Assembly: GCA_949878745.1 (NCBI GenBank)
Contig: CATLBH010000012.1
Location: forward strand, 1 to 60,556
Source of the DNA: an uncultured Ruminiclostridium sp.
GTDB lineage: Bacteria; Bacillota; Clostridia; Oscillospirales; Ruminococcaceae
DNA length: 60,556 nucleotides
Direction of reading: 5' to 3'
Shown piece by piece: positions 24,763-31,996 of this stretch. A program made the translations under genes and the position numbers. Positions within the stretch are counted from its first letter, which is position 1. Every line of letters begins with the position of its first letter. The notes beneath the pieces are model-generated. The model was not told where the DNA came from, searched no databases, and saw only the letters and a list, made by a program, of their open reading frames with translations.

Positions 24763-25397
24763 TTTCTATCCTCCTTGTTAACCAAAAAATAGGCTCCGTT
24801 TTTGTCCGCCGACATAAAAAACACGTTGCTCAGTTCGGTTTTGTTTTCCTTTAAAATGGCTTTTACCCAGCCTTCGCCCAGGTTTGTGCGGTACAAGCCG
24901 TCTTTGTTTATCTCTCCGTCGTGAATTATGACTTCGGGGGGATTCTGGGCGGGCTGTTCCTTCTGGAAAAAGTTTATTTTTCCGGTGGTTTCCACTATTG
25001 CGTACTGTACCTGTGAAATGTCGAAAATCCCCTGTTCCCGCATGGCTTCCGTAAGGTCGTCTATGGTGTATCTAAGATTTTTCATTTCCTTCTGGTCAAT
25101 CACTCCGTCGGAAATGATTACCCGCGCGGTGCCGCTAAAGGCTTTTCTCATTTTCGTGCTTTTTAGCAGTACCCCCGACATTATTACGTCAAGAGACACT
25201 ATCATAAGTATGGGAACCACTCCCATCAGCATGGGGGTTGAGGCGTCCTCCAGCGCCAAGGTGGCTATGTTGGAGATCATTATTGTGGTTACCAGCTCGG
25301 AGGGCTGAAGCTCGCCCAGCTGCTTTTTGCCCATAAGTCTGAGGGAAAAGACTATGAGAAAATACAGAATTACGGTTCGTATCGTTATTATAAGCAT
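24759..25397 (-). CDS. YetF-like DUF421 membrane protein
   Basis: 212 aa. Two or three membrane helices in the first 75 residues (TVILYFLIVFSLRLMGKKQL, then a segment beginning LMGVVPILMIVSL), with the family motif GKKQLGELQPSELVTTIMIS. Two small alpha/beta YetF units follow in the soluble part (RVIISDGVIDQKEMKNLRYT and PPEVIIHDGEINKDGLYRTN). Members are membrane proteins of unclear role, several under sporulation control in Bacillus. Coupled to the DUF4363-like gene. AAAGGAATAG precedes the ATG. Confidence 0.85.
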   Translation of the reverse strand: MLIITIRTVILYFLIVFSLRLMGKKQLGELQPSELVTTIMISNIATLALEDASTPMLMGVVPILMIVSLDVIMSGVLLKSTKMRKAFSGTARVIISDGVIDQKEMKNLRYTIDDLTEAMREQGIFDISQVQYAIVETTGKINFFQKEQPAQNPPEVIIHDGEINKDGLYRTNLGEGWVKAILKENKTELSNVFFMSADKNGAYFLVNKEDRK

Positions 25398-25464
25398 AAA
25401 TAACTATTCCTTTCCTGCGCGGTTTTTTGGTATTTCTTTTATTTTGCGCCGGCGTTAAGTAAAT

Positions 25465-25493
25465 ATTACAAACCAAATATAACAAATTAACAA
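25465..25493 (-). promoter_or_regulatory. possible promoter of the YetF-like gene
   Basis: On the minus strand TTGTTA (25493-25488), 17-base spacer, TGTAAT (25470-25465), 68 bases before the ATG. Moderate match to sigma-A consensus; a sporulation sigma factor is also possible. Confidence 0.45.
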
Positions 25494-25549
25494 TATAAAA
25501 GTTAAAATTTTGATACATAAAATCCGGTCTAAGTGTTACAATCATAATT

Positions 25550-25650
25550 AATATTAATCCCTTTTGTTTGAAAAAGCGGAATTAGTGTTTCGGGTGCAAT
25601 CCCTTTTTAAAATGCGGATATTGCGTCAGTTTAAAAAGGGATTGGTATAA
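25550..25650 (+). repeat. R1 two-hairpin repeat, copy B
   Basis: Left end AATATTAATCCC, linker TTAGTGTTTCGGGTGCAA, second hairpin with TCCCTTTTTAAA/TTTAAAAAGGGA, right end GATTGGTATAA. The first hairpin is partly decayed. It lies just upstream of the secreted GH5 gene, between it and any upstream promoter. Confidence 0.8.
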
Positions 25651-25677
25651 CAAGAAAAATCGATAAAGGAGGCTGAA

Positions 25678-26868
25678 ATGAAGAGTGTTAAAAAACTTGC
25701 GGCAATTTTGATCTCGGTTTCCATGCTGTTTGTTTTTACTTCCTGTAACGGAAACGACGAAGAATCCGGGAATACGGCTGACACAAATAACGCGGCTAAC
25801 GGGGCGGTCTCCGGAACCGCCGATTATGCCCAAGATATGCGGGGCTTAAGCGTGAAAGAGCTTGTGGCAGAAATGAAAACGGGCTGGAATTTAGGCAACA
25901 CCCTTGACGCCAACGAAGGAGAGACCTCGTGGGGCAATCCCGAAACCACTCACGAGATGATCGACGAGGTGGCAAAAGCGGGCTTTGATGTTATAAGAAT
26001 ACCCACCACATGGGAACAGCATTTTCTTGAGGGAGAGGATTATAAGATAGATCCCGAATGGATGGCGAGAGTTACGGAGGTGGTGAATTACGGTATCGAC
26101 AACGGAATGTACGTGATACTCAACTGTCACCACGAAACAAACTGGATAAAACCCGCCACGAGCGAATTGGACAGTTTTACCCCGAAATTCACCGCAATGT
26201 GGAAGCAGATCGCGGAAAATTTCGCGGAATACGGCGATCACCTCCTTTTCGAGGGACTTAACGAGCCCAGAATCATAGGCGGCGAAAACGAGTGGAACGG
26301 CGGCACCGAAGACGGAAGAAAGGCTTTGAATACCCTTAACAAGCTTTTCGTGGAGACGGTCAGAGCCACCGGCGGCAACAACGGGACAAGAGCTCTTCTG
26401 GTTCCTTCCTTCGCGGCGGCGGTAACGGACGCGGCTCTGGGCGACTTTGAAGTCCCCGACGATCCCAATATGATCGTTTCGCTTCACGCTTATACTCCCT
26501 TTGATTTTACTTTCAGCGACGGGAAGAATATTTTCAATTACGACGACTCGGTGGGAAACTCCATAGATTGGCTTTTCGGAGTTATCGACAAGTATTTCAC
26601 TTCCAAGGACATACCGGTTATTATTACGGAATACGGCTCGGTCAACAAAATCGAGGATTTTGCCCAGGTACCCAACCCCAGATACGCGGAAAACGTAAAA
26701 TGGGTCACCAAATATCTTGAAAGAGCAAAGGAATCGGGGATTCCATGCGTATGGTGGGACAACGGCTCCCATTTCGGCACCGGAGAACTTTTCGGTATAT
26801 TTAACCGGGAGGAATTAACCTGGTATACTCCGGATCTTATTGACGCAATAATGAAGGTATACGAATAA
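25678..26868 (+). CDS. secreted lipoprotein endoglucanase-like glycoside hydrolase, GH5
   Basis: 396 aa. Lipoprotein signal (residues 1-23, lipobox FTSC), an acidic Asn/Ser linker, then a GH5 catalytic domain (about 62-395). Visible landmarks: GWNLGNTLDA, FDVIRIPTTW, acid/base Glu in FEGLNEPRII, VSLHAYTPF, and nucleophile Glu in VIITEYGSV, with the closing CVWWDNGSHFG. This is the (beta/alpha)8 retaining family typical of cellulases; cellulose or mixed-linkage glucan is the likely substrate. No dockerin or carbohydrate-binding module is fused, so it acts as a membrane-tethered enzyme. Strong ribosome site AAAGGAGG. Followed by a sugar-binding lipoprotein gene. Confidence 0.9.
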   Translation: MKSVKKLAAILISVSMLFVFTSCNGNDEESGNTADTNNAANGAVSGTADYAQDMRGLSVKELVAEMKTGWNLGNTLDANEGETSWGNPETTHEMIDEVAKAGFDVIRIPTTWEQHFLEGEDYKIDPEWMARVTEVVNYGIDNGMYVILNCHHETNWIKPATSELDSFTPKFTAMWKQIAENFAEYGDHLLFEGLNEPRIIGGENEWNGGTEDGRKALNTLNKLFVETVRATGGNNGTRALLVPSFAAAVTDAALGDFEVPDDPNMIVSLHAYTPFDFTFSDGKNIFNYDDSVGNSIDWLFGVIDKYFTSKDIPVIITEYGSVNKIEDFAQVPNPRYAENVKWVTKYLERAKESGIPCVWWDNGSHFGTGELFGIFNREELTWYTPDLIDAIMKVYE

Positions 26869-27026
26869 CGTTTAAAGCGATATTTGTTTAGTAAATCAAA
26901 ATTTGAATAACAATTACGCCTTGCACAATATTTTTTGGTTCAACTTTGATTTTATCATTTTTTTGAATACGGTAAAAATGCTCCGAATAAAGCGGAGCAA
27001 AAAACGACAGAAAAGGAGTAAAGATC

Positions 27027-28442
27027 ATGAAGAAGAAAAAGGTTCTTTCAGCAGCAGCAGCGGCGGCGATACTTTTAAGTATGTTCACCGCGTGTTCGGG
27101 GGACACTGGAAACGGCGGAAACACCACTACCACCGCGGCGCCCGGTACAACGGCTCCTCCCTCAACCATGCAGGAGGAACAGCAGAGCCAAGCGGAGGAA
27201 ATTTCCACCAAGGAATTCGAGCTTGAAAACAAGAAGATTAAATTCTTAGCCTCCTGGGCGAGAAACCCCGCCAACGGAAAGAACAAGGACGTGGCTATCG
27301 AGCTGTTCCAGACCAGATTCGGCGGAGAGGTCGAGGATATAGTTGTGGGACAGTCGGAAAGATTCGATAAACTGGCCTCTCTCGTATCCACGGGCGATTC
27401 TCCCGACTTTTTCTCGGCGGCGGATATGGACGCATTCCCTATGGGCGCGATAAACAATATGTTCCAGCCCATTGACAGTTATATCGACTTTAACGACGAA
27501 TGGTGGAGCAGCCGCAAGGAGATATGCGACAAGTTCGTGCTTAAGGATAAGCACTATGTGGCCGCCATAAGCCCCGAAATCGAAGTTCTTTTGATTTACA
27601 ACAAGGCGGTTGTGGAAGAAAACGGACTTCCCGATCCTTATCAGCTTCTTAAGGACGGAAAATGGGACTGGACCGCGTGTATGGATATGATGAGAAAGTT
27701 CTGTGACAAATCCGAAGAAAATTACGCCACCGACGGTTGGTGGATCAGCAGAGGCTTCTGCAACTCCACTGGCGTTCCCTTTATCGGAATGCAGGACGGC
27801 AAGGTTGTAAACAACATAAGAGACTCTCTTATCGGCGAAGCGCAGGAATTCCTCTACAATATCCGCAAGGAAGATATGGCTTATCCCGTATGGGATTACG
27901 GCTGGGTAGCCAATCCCGCCAACGTGGGCGTGGGCAAGACCCTGTTCTTCCCCACCGGCTATTGGGCGCTTACCGAGCTTAACTCCGAATACGGTCTCGC
28001 CAAGTACGGCAACGCCGGCGACGTAGGCTTCGTGCCCATTCCCAAATGTCCTTCCGCCGACGCGCTTTACGTTCCCGCCAGAGTTAACGGCTATATGCTT
28101 TGCTCCGGCGCCCCCAACCCCGAAGGCTACGCCTGCATGATGTACTGTGAAGCCGCCGCCAACGACAGCCAGGAGGCCGAGGACATCACCAAGGAGCAGT
28201 ACTTTAACGAGTATGGCTGGACCGACGAAATGTGGGAGATGCGTCAGACTATGTTTGATCTGTTGGAAGAGAATCCCGTATTCGACTTCTATAACGGCGT
28301 TTCTCTGGAGACCTTTGACGCATTGGATAATCCTTCCAAGGACGCTTATCATAACGCCAACTCTTGGACTCAGACAAAGGAAACCGTTTTCGGCGCTGTA
28401 CAGAACGAAGTGGATAAGGCAAACGCCGCTATCGAGGGCTAA
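27027..28442 (+). CDS. extracellular solute-binding lipoprotein (sugar ABC type, family 1)
   Basis: 471 aa. Lipoprotein signal (residues 1-24, lipobox FTAC), a Thr-rich linker, then a bilobal binding fold: KIKFLASWARNP, an EDIVVGQSERFDKLASLVST segment, DFFSAADMDAFPMGAINNMF, and Trp/Tyr-rich ligand-site-like stretches (DGKWDWTACMDMM, PVWDYGWVANP). It should capture an oligosaccharide outside the cell. No ABC permease or ATPase gene follows, so it is an orphan that must use transport parts encoded elsewhere, or serve as a surface receptor. Its place after a secreted GH5 suggests glucan products. AAAGGAG precedes the ATG by about nine bases; a small hairpin (GCTCCG/CGGAGC) lies at 26981-26999. 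Confidence 0.85.
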   Translation: MKKKKVLSAAAAAAILLSMFTACSGDTGNGGNTTTTAAPGTTAPPSTMQEEQQSQAEEISTKEFELENKKIKFLASWARNPANGKNKDVAIELFQTRFGGEVEDIVVGQSERFDKLASLVSTGDSPDFFSAADMDAFPMGAINNMFQPIDSYIDFNDEWWSSRKEICDKFVLKDKHYVAAISPEIEVLLIYNKAVVEENGLPDPYQLLKDGKWDWTACMDMMRKFCDKSEENYATDGWWISRGFCNSTGVPFIGMQDGKVVNNIRDSLIGEAQEFLYNIRKEDMAYPVWDYGWVANPANVGVGKTLFFPTGYWALTELNSEYGLAKYGNAGDVGFVPIPKCPSADALYVPARVNGYMLCSGAPNPEGYACMMYCEAAANDSQEAEDITKEQYFNEYGWTDEMWEMRQTMFDLLEENPVFDFYNGVSLETFDALDNPSKDAYHNANSWTQTKETVFGAVQNEVDKANAAIEG

Positions 28443-28540
28443 AAGAACGTTTAAGCCGACGTTTTGGGCAATAAGAAAATTAATAATTCTTCCGCCGTGG
28501 ACACGGCTTCAATCAAAAAAACCGAAAGGAAAATATTATT

Positions 28541-29146
28541 ATGAAAAAAATTATTTCCACAATCATCGCCGCCGCTATGACGGCAACGGCACTCACCGCT
28601 GCGGTTTCCGCCTATGATTTCGGCGAAAAGAATTTAGGCAAAAACTGGAGCATTAACGTACAGGTTCCCGCTTCCGAATTCGCCGATCTTACCGCGGATT
28701 CTTATGTAACCGTTGAGTTTGACGCGGATCAGGCGGAAGAGGAATACTGGTCTTTCAAGCCCATGGATTCTTCTTGGACATTTATCGATCCCAACGGCGT
28801 GGGCGGCCCCGAATTGGCAGAGGGCAAGGACGCTTACCCCGTACAAAAGGAAGACACTTCCATCACCTTTAAGATTCCCGCCGATTTCGTTGACTCCATT
28901 AAGACCGGAGGTATGGTAATTATCGGTCACAGCATAACCTTAAAGACTCTCACCATTTCCTCCGAGGCTCCCGTTACGGAAGCTCCCGCCACCGAAGCTG
29001 CTACGGAAGCAGCTCCCGCAGGCGACTCCAACGCTCCCACAGCGGATAAGAGCAATGCCGACACAGGAGTTGAGGGCGTGGCAGCTGTAGCAGCTATCGC
29101 GGTTATCGCGGGCGCAGCGGTTGTTATCTGCAAGAAAAGAAGCTAA
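28541..29146 (+). CDS. secreted carbohydrate-binding-like protein with anchor-like C-terminus
   Basis: 201 aa. Signal peptide (1-24, VSA-YDFG). The mature domain (about 25-145) looks like a beta-sandwich: SINVQVPASEFADLTADSYV, then YWSFKPMDSSWTFI, and GGMVIIGHSITLKTLTIS, a pattern I associate with cellulose-binding modules of Ruminococcus. It is followed by an Ala/Thr/Glu/Pro linker and a C-terminal NADTG, hydrophobic segment and KKRS, suggesting attachment to membrane or wall. Its order after the GH5 and binding-protein genes suggests a surface glucan-binding function. No catalytic residues were recognised. A strong terminator follows. Confidence 0.65.
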   Translation: MKKIISTIIAAAMTATALTAAVSAYDFGEKNLGKNWSINVQVPASEFADLTADSYVTVEFDADQAEEEYWSFKPMDSSWTFIDPNGVGGPELAEGKDAYPVQKEDTSITFKIPADFVDSIKTGGMVIIGHSITLKTLTISSEAPVTEAPATEAATEAAPAGDSNAPTADKSNADTGVEGVAAVAAIAVIAGAAVVICKKRS

Positions 29147-29179
29147 TCTTTTTTAAATTCATTTTTTCCTCTATAAGTT

Positions 29180-29224
29180 CTAAAGCCGACGTGTTTTGTA
29201 CGCGTCGGCTTTAGGATTTTTTCT
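29180..29224 (+). terminator. rho-independent terminator
   Basis: CTAAAGCCGACG (29180-29191) pairs with CGTCGGCTTTAG (29203-29214), followed by a T-rich tail. Ends the GH5/binding-protein/anchor unit. Confidence 0.85.
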
Positions 29225-29276
29225 TTTTTGAGGGTTAAAACTTTTTTTGAAATATGCAATTATATAGGTGAAAATG

Positions 29277-29753
29277 GATTCTAAAGGTGAGAACCTGTCC
29301 ACATAGGAATGGTGCGTGGATTTTCGAGCAGATTTTGTCGAGGACAAGGCAAAATTTCGTCGGCTTGCTGTCGCAAGTCAAGAAATTTTAACACACGAGG
29401 TGTTCGGTCATTTGCCCAAAGTCGGCGCAAGGACGCGCCGACAGCAAAGCAAATGACGATACGCAGTCATCGGCAAAATCTGCCGAAAAGACGCGTGCCA
29501 ATTCCTATGTGGACAGGTTCTGAAGCCTAAGAGGAGAGAGTGGGGCAGACTCCGCCGATTAAGTAATTTTAAGATAAAATCGTAAACTTTATAAATATAT
29601 CCTGATTGCGGTGCCTGTTCACCTTCTCCCCCTGGTGTCACCTTAAGCAACCCGCGGGGCGCTTCTGCACAGCTCGTGCAAAAAATAAGACATTGAAAGG
29701 AATTCGACCTTCAATAAAATCTTTTACACCCTCTACGGTAAGCAAAACTTACC
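29277..29753 (+). repeat. R6 repeat, copy 1, interrupted by R2
   Basis: The left 14 bases (GGATTCTAAAGGTGA, ending at 29290) and the part from 29524 (AGCCTAAGAGGAGAGAGTGG onward to the GGTAAGCAAAACTTACC end) align with the uninterrupted copy at 40611-40866 once the 230-bp R2 and one TGA are removed. Contains GGTGTCACCTTAAGC and a GCAC-AGCT-CGTGC-type small hairpin. Confidence 0.75.
29291..29520. mobile_element. R2 element, copy 2 (inserted in R6)
   Basis: 230 bp, almost identical to 10451-10680. Ends GAACCTGTCCACATAGGAAT and ATTCCTATGTGGACAGGTTC; compared with copy 1 the fourth end base differs on both sides in a pairing-preserving way (T/A to C/G). Flanked by TGA on both sides (29288-29290, 29521-29523). 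Confidence 0.88.
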
Positions 29754-29777
29754 TATTCCACCCTGCGGAAGCAGTTT

Positions 29778-29877
29778 AATACTAATCCCTCTTTAAACTG
29801 TTGGATTATTAGCGTTTCGGGGGCAATCCCTTTTTAAACTGCGGGTATTACGTCAGTTTAAAAAGGGATTGGTATAA
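29778..29877 (+). repeat. R1 two-hairpin repeat, copy C
   Basis: Left end AATACTAATCCC, linker TTAGCGTTTCGGGGGCAA, second hairpin CCCTTTTTAAACTG/CAGTTTAAAAAGGG, right end GATTGGTATAA. With R2 and R6 it fills most of the 29147-29976 gap. Confidence 0.85.
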
Positions 29878-29976
29878 CACCACCGGTACAAAAAATAAGT
29901 GTTGTTTGGGAGAAATATTTGCAAGTCAACAGAGAAGTTTTTGAGAAGAAAAGCATCGTTTCTAAACAGAAAATCT

Positions 29977-30666
29977 CTACTTTTCCCCCCACTGAGTCCG
30001 AAAATACTTCTCCCTATACTCCTTAGGCGTAAGCTTAGTAATAGACTTAAACACCTGAATAAAATAACTTTCCGAATTAAAGCAAAGATAATTGGCTATC
30101 TCTATACAGGAATAATCCGAATATTTAAGAAGATTCTCCGCCGCCTCGACCCGTTTTCTTGAAATATACTGTGAAACGGTGCAGCCCACCTCGCGGTGAA
30201 ACAGCTTTGAAAGATAAGGGGCGCTTAAACCCACGTTTTCCGCCAGCTCGTTCAGGGTGATCTTGTTGTGAAGATTGTCGTATATCATATCGAGACAAAT
30301 GAGTATAGGCTTGGAGAACAGCCCCTTTTTCACAATGGAGTGCATACGCCCGGTGAAATCCTTTACCACCTCTTTGTGAATGGCGTGTATTTCTTCCTCG
30401 GTACCACATCGATCTACTCTTAAAATATATATGTCGCTTAAATTATATGCGGTCTCCATTTCCATTCCGCCCTCTATACAGTATCTTGTGATAAAGGCAA
30501 TGGTTACCACAAGGTGATATTTCAGGTTTCTCAGCGAATCGTCGCTCAGCATTCCGTAGCCGCTTCCGCCCAAGGGCTTAAAAAGGCGCTCGGCTTCCTT
30601 TATGTTTCCCGTTTTTACGCTTTGATAAAACTCCATTTCTCTTTCGTAGGGAAGATGGGTTATCAT
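29977..30666 (-). CDS. AraC-family transcriptional regulator
   Basis: 229 aa from the ATG at 30666. The frame is open up to a TTG at 30786, but a good promoter overlaps that codon, so translation must begin further in; the 30666 ATG has GGGAA close upstream, although the exact start is uncertain. The N-terminal 120 residues are helical and not a cupin. The C-terminal AraC domain (last 100 residues) has both helix-turn-helix units: ITLNELAENVGLSAPYLSKL and CIEIANYLCFNSESYFIQVF, followed by the KLTPKEYREKY signature. It is divergent from the cytosolic GH5 gene at 30890 and is the obvious candidate for its activator. Confidence 0.85.
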   Translation of the reverse strand: MITHLPYEREMEFYQSVKTGNIKEAERLFKPLGGSGYGMLSDDSLRNLKYHLVVTIAFITRYCIEGGMEMETAYNLSDIYILRVDRCGTEEEIHAIHKEVVKDFTGRMHSIVKKGLFSKPILICLDMIYDNLHNKITLNELAENVGLSAPYLSKLFHREVGCTVSQYISRKRVEAAENLLKYSDYSCIEIANYLCFNSESYFIQVFKSITKLTPKEYREKYFRTQWGEK

Positions 30667-30757
30667 ATATTCCCGGTTATTAAAAGCGGCTTTTGTTAAA
30701 TCCTTTTCGGTATCCGTACTCTCCGCCCCCCTTTTTTGTAAAATTTTTTGTTTATCA

Positions 30758-30786
30758 ATTGTACCATATTTTTGTTTCACTATCAA
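30758..30786 (-). promoter_or_regulatory. promoter of the AraC-type gene
   Basis: On the minus strand TTGATA (30786-30781), 17-base spacer, TACAAT (30763-30758). It decides against a start codon at 30786. Confidence 0.7.
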
Positions 30787-30889
30787 GCGTTTACATTAAA
30801 AAAATGACTGTAATAACAAAAAATTGATACAAAAAAACCGCCTTTAGGTTTAATATAAGAGTAAATTAACGGAAAGGAGCTATAAATCA

Positions 30890-31837
30890 ATGAAGGAATT
30901 CAAGGGCTTTAAAAAAGGCGTAAACTTAGGCGGCTGGCTGTCCCAGTGCGATTATCGGGAGGAGCATTTGGAGAGCTTTATTACCGAGGAGGATTTTAAA
31001 AGGATAGCCTCATGGGGCGTTGACCATGTGAGAGTGCCCATAGATTATAACGTGATACAGAACGACGACGGAACGGTAAGGGAATCGGGCTTCCGTTATA
31101 TAGACAAAGCGGTATCATTGTGTGAAAAAAACGGCCTTAACACAATAATCGACCTTCATAAGACAATAGGCTATTCTTTTGACAAGGGCGAAAAGGAAAG
31201 CGGATTTTTTGACAGCGTAAAGTATCAGGAAAGATTTTATTCCTTCTGGGCGGAGCTTGCCCGCAGATACGGGAACAAGGAAAACATAGCGTTCGAGCTT
31301 TTAAACGAAGTGACGGACAAGGAGTTTTCCGCCAAGTGGAACGAGATCGCAAAAGAGTGCATTAAAAGAATAAGAATGATAGCCGGGGACACCATAATTC
31401 TGGTGGGAAGCTATTGGAACAACAGCGTGTCGGCGGTAAAGGATCTGGATCCGCCTTACGACGATAAGGTGGTTTACAATTTCCATTGCTACGATCCCCT
31501 TCCCTTTACTCATCAGGACGCTCATTGGGTGGATCATATAGACGTTTCCGGAAGACGGACTTATGAGGAAAGCGGATACAGCGCGGATAAGTTTATCGAG
31601 GCGTTCAGGGAGGCCAAAGAGACGGCGGATAAGAACGGAACCGTTCTTTATTGCGGTGAATACGGTGTTATCGATAAGGCTACACCGGAGGATACCCTTA
31701 AATGGTACAAGGACATAAACAAGGCTTTTGAACTTTACGGAATAAGCAGATGCGCGTGGAATTACAAGGAAAAGGATTTCGGTCTCGCCGACGAGAGAAT
31801 GAAGCCCGTTATTGAGGAGATAGTCAAGTATTTGTAA
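30890..31837 (+). CDS. cytosolic GH5-type glycoside hydrolase
   Basis: 315 aa without a signal peptide, so intracellular. GH5 landmarks: FKKGVNLGGWLSQCD, VDHVRVPIDYNVI, IDLHKTIGYSFD, acid/base Glu in FELLNEVTD, NFHCYDPLPFTH, nucleophile Glu in YCGEYGVID and the closing CAWNYKEKDFGL. The GVNLGGWL start and short length are like the intracellular exo-acting GH5 members that split small beta-glucosides or cello-oligosaccharides after import. Preceded by GGAAAGGAG and divergent from an AraC regulator. The stop TAA (31835-31837) overlaps the left end of an R1 repeat. Confidence 0.88.
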   Translation: MKEFKGFKKGVNLGGWLSQCDYREEHLESFITEEDFKRIASWGVDHVRVPIDYNVIQNDDGTVRESGFRYIDKAVSLCEKNGLNTIIDLHKTIGYSFDKGEKESGFFDSVKYQERFYSFWAELARRYGNKENIAFELLNEVTDKEFSAKWNEIAKECIKRIRMIAGDTIILVGSYWNNSVSAVKDLDPPYDDKVVYNFHCYDPLPFTHQDAHWVDHIDVSGRRTYEESGYSADKFIEAFREAKETADKNGTVLYCGEYGVIDKATPEDTLKWYKDINKAFELYGISRCAWNYKEKDFGLADERMKPVIEEIVKYL

Positions 31838-31932
31838 AACTAATCCCTTTTAAAACTGTGGGATTAGGGTTTCGGGTTCAATCCCCTTTTAAATTGTGAA
31901 TATTACGTCAGTTTAAAAAGGGTCTGGTATAA
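31836..31932 (+). repeat. R1 two-hairpin repeat, copy D
   Basis: First hairpin CTAATCCC/GGGATTAG, linker TTAGGGTTTCGGGTTCAA, second hairpin with AATCCCCTTTTAAA/TTTAAAAAGGG, right end TCTGGTATAA. Left end lies on the stop codon of the GH5 gene. Confidence 0.82.
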
Positions 31933-31944
31933 AAAAACAAAAAA

Positions 31945-31976
31945 AATCGGTGAAAATTGCTTCACCGATTTTTTAT
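31945..31976. terminator. bidirectional rho-independent terminator
   Basis: AATCGGTGAA (31945-31954) pairs with TTCACCGATT (31961-31970), with A-rich sequence before and T-rich after. Serves the convergent GH5 gene and the leftward cohesin-like gene. Confidence 0.88.
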
Positions 31977-31996
31977 ATTATTTTTTTTGAAATATT

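Noticed and set aside
30667-30786. Longer N-terminus for the AraC regulator
   Set aside because: A good promoter (TTGATA, 17 bases, TACAAT) overlaps the upstream TTG, so that codon is not in the transcript.
25678-31837. Dockerin domains on the GH5 enzymes
   Set aside because: Neither protein has the duplicated calcium-binding dockerin repeat; both end right after the catalytic domain.
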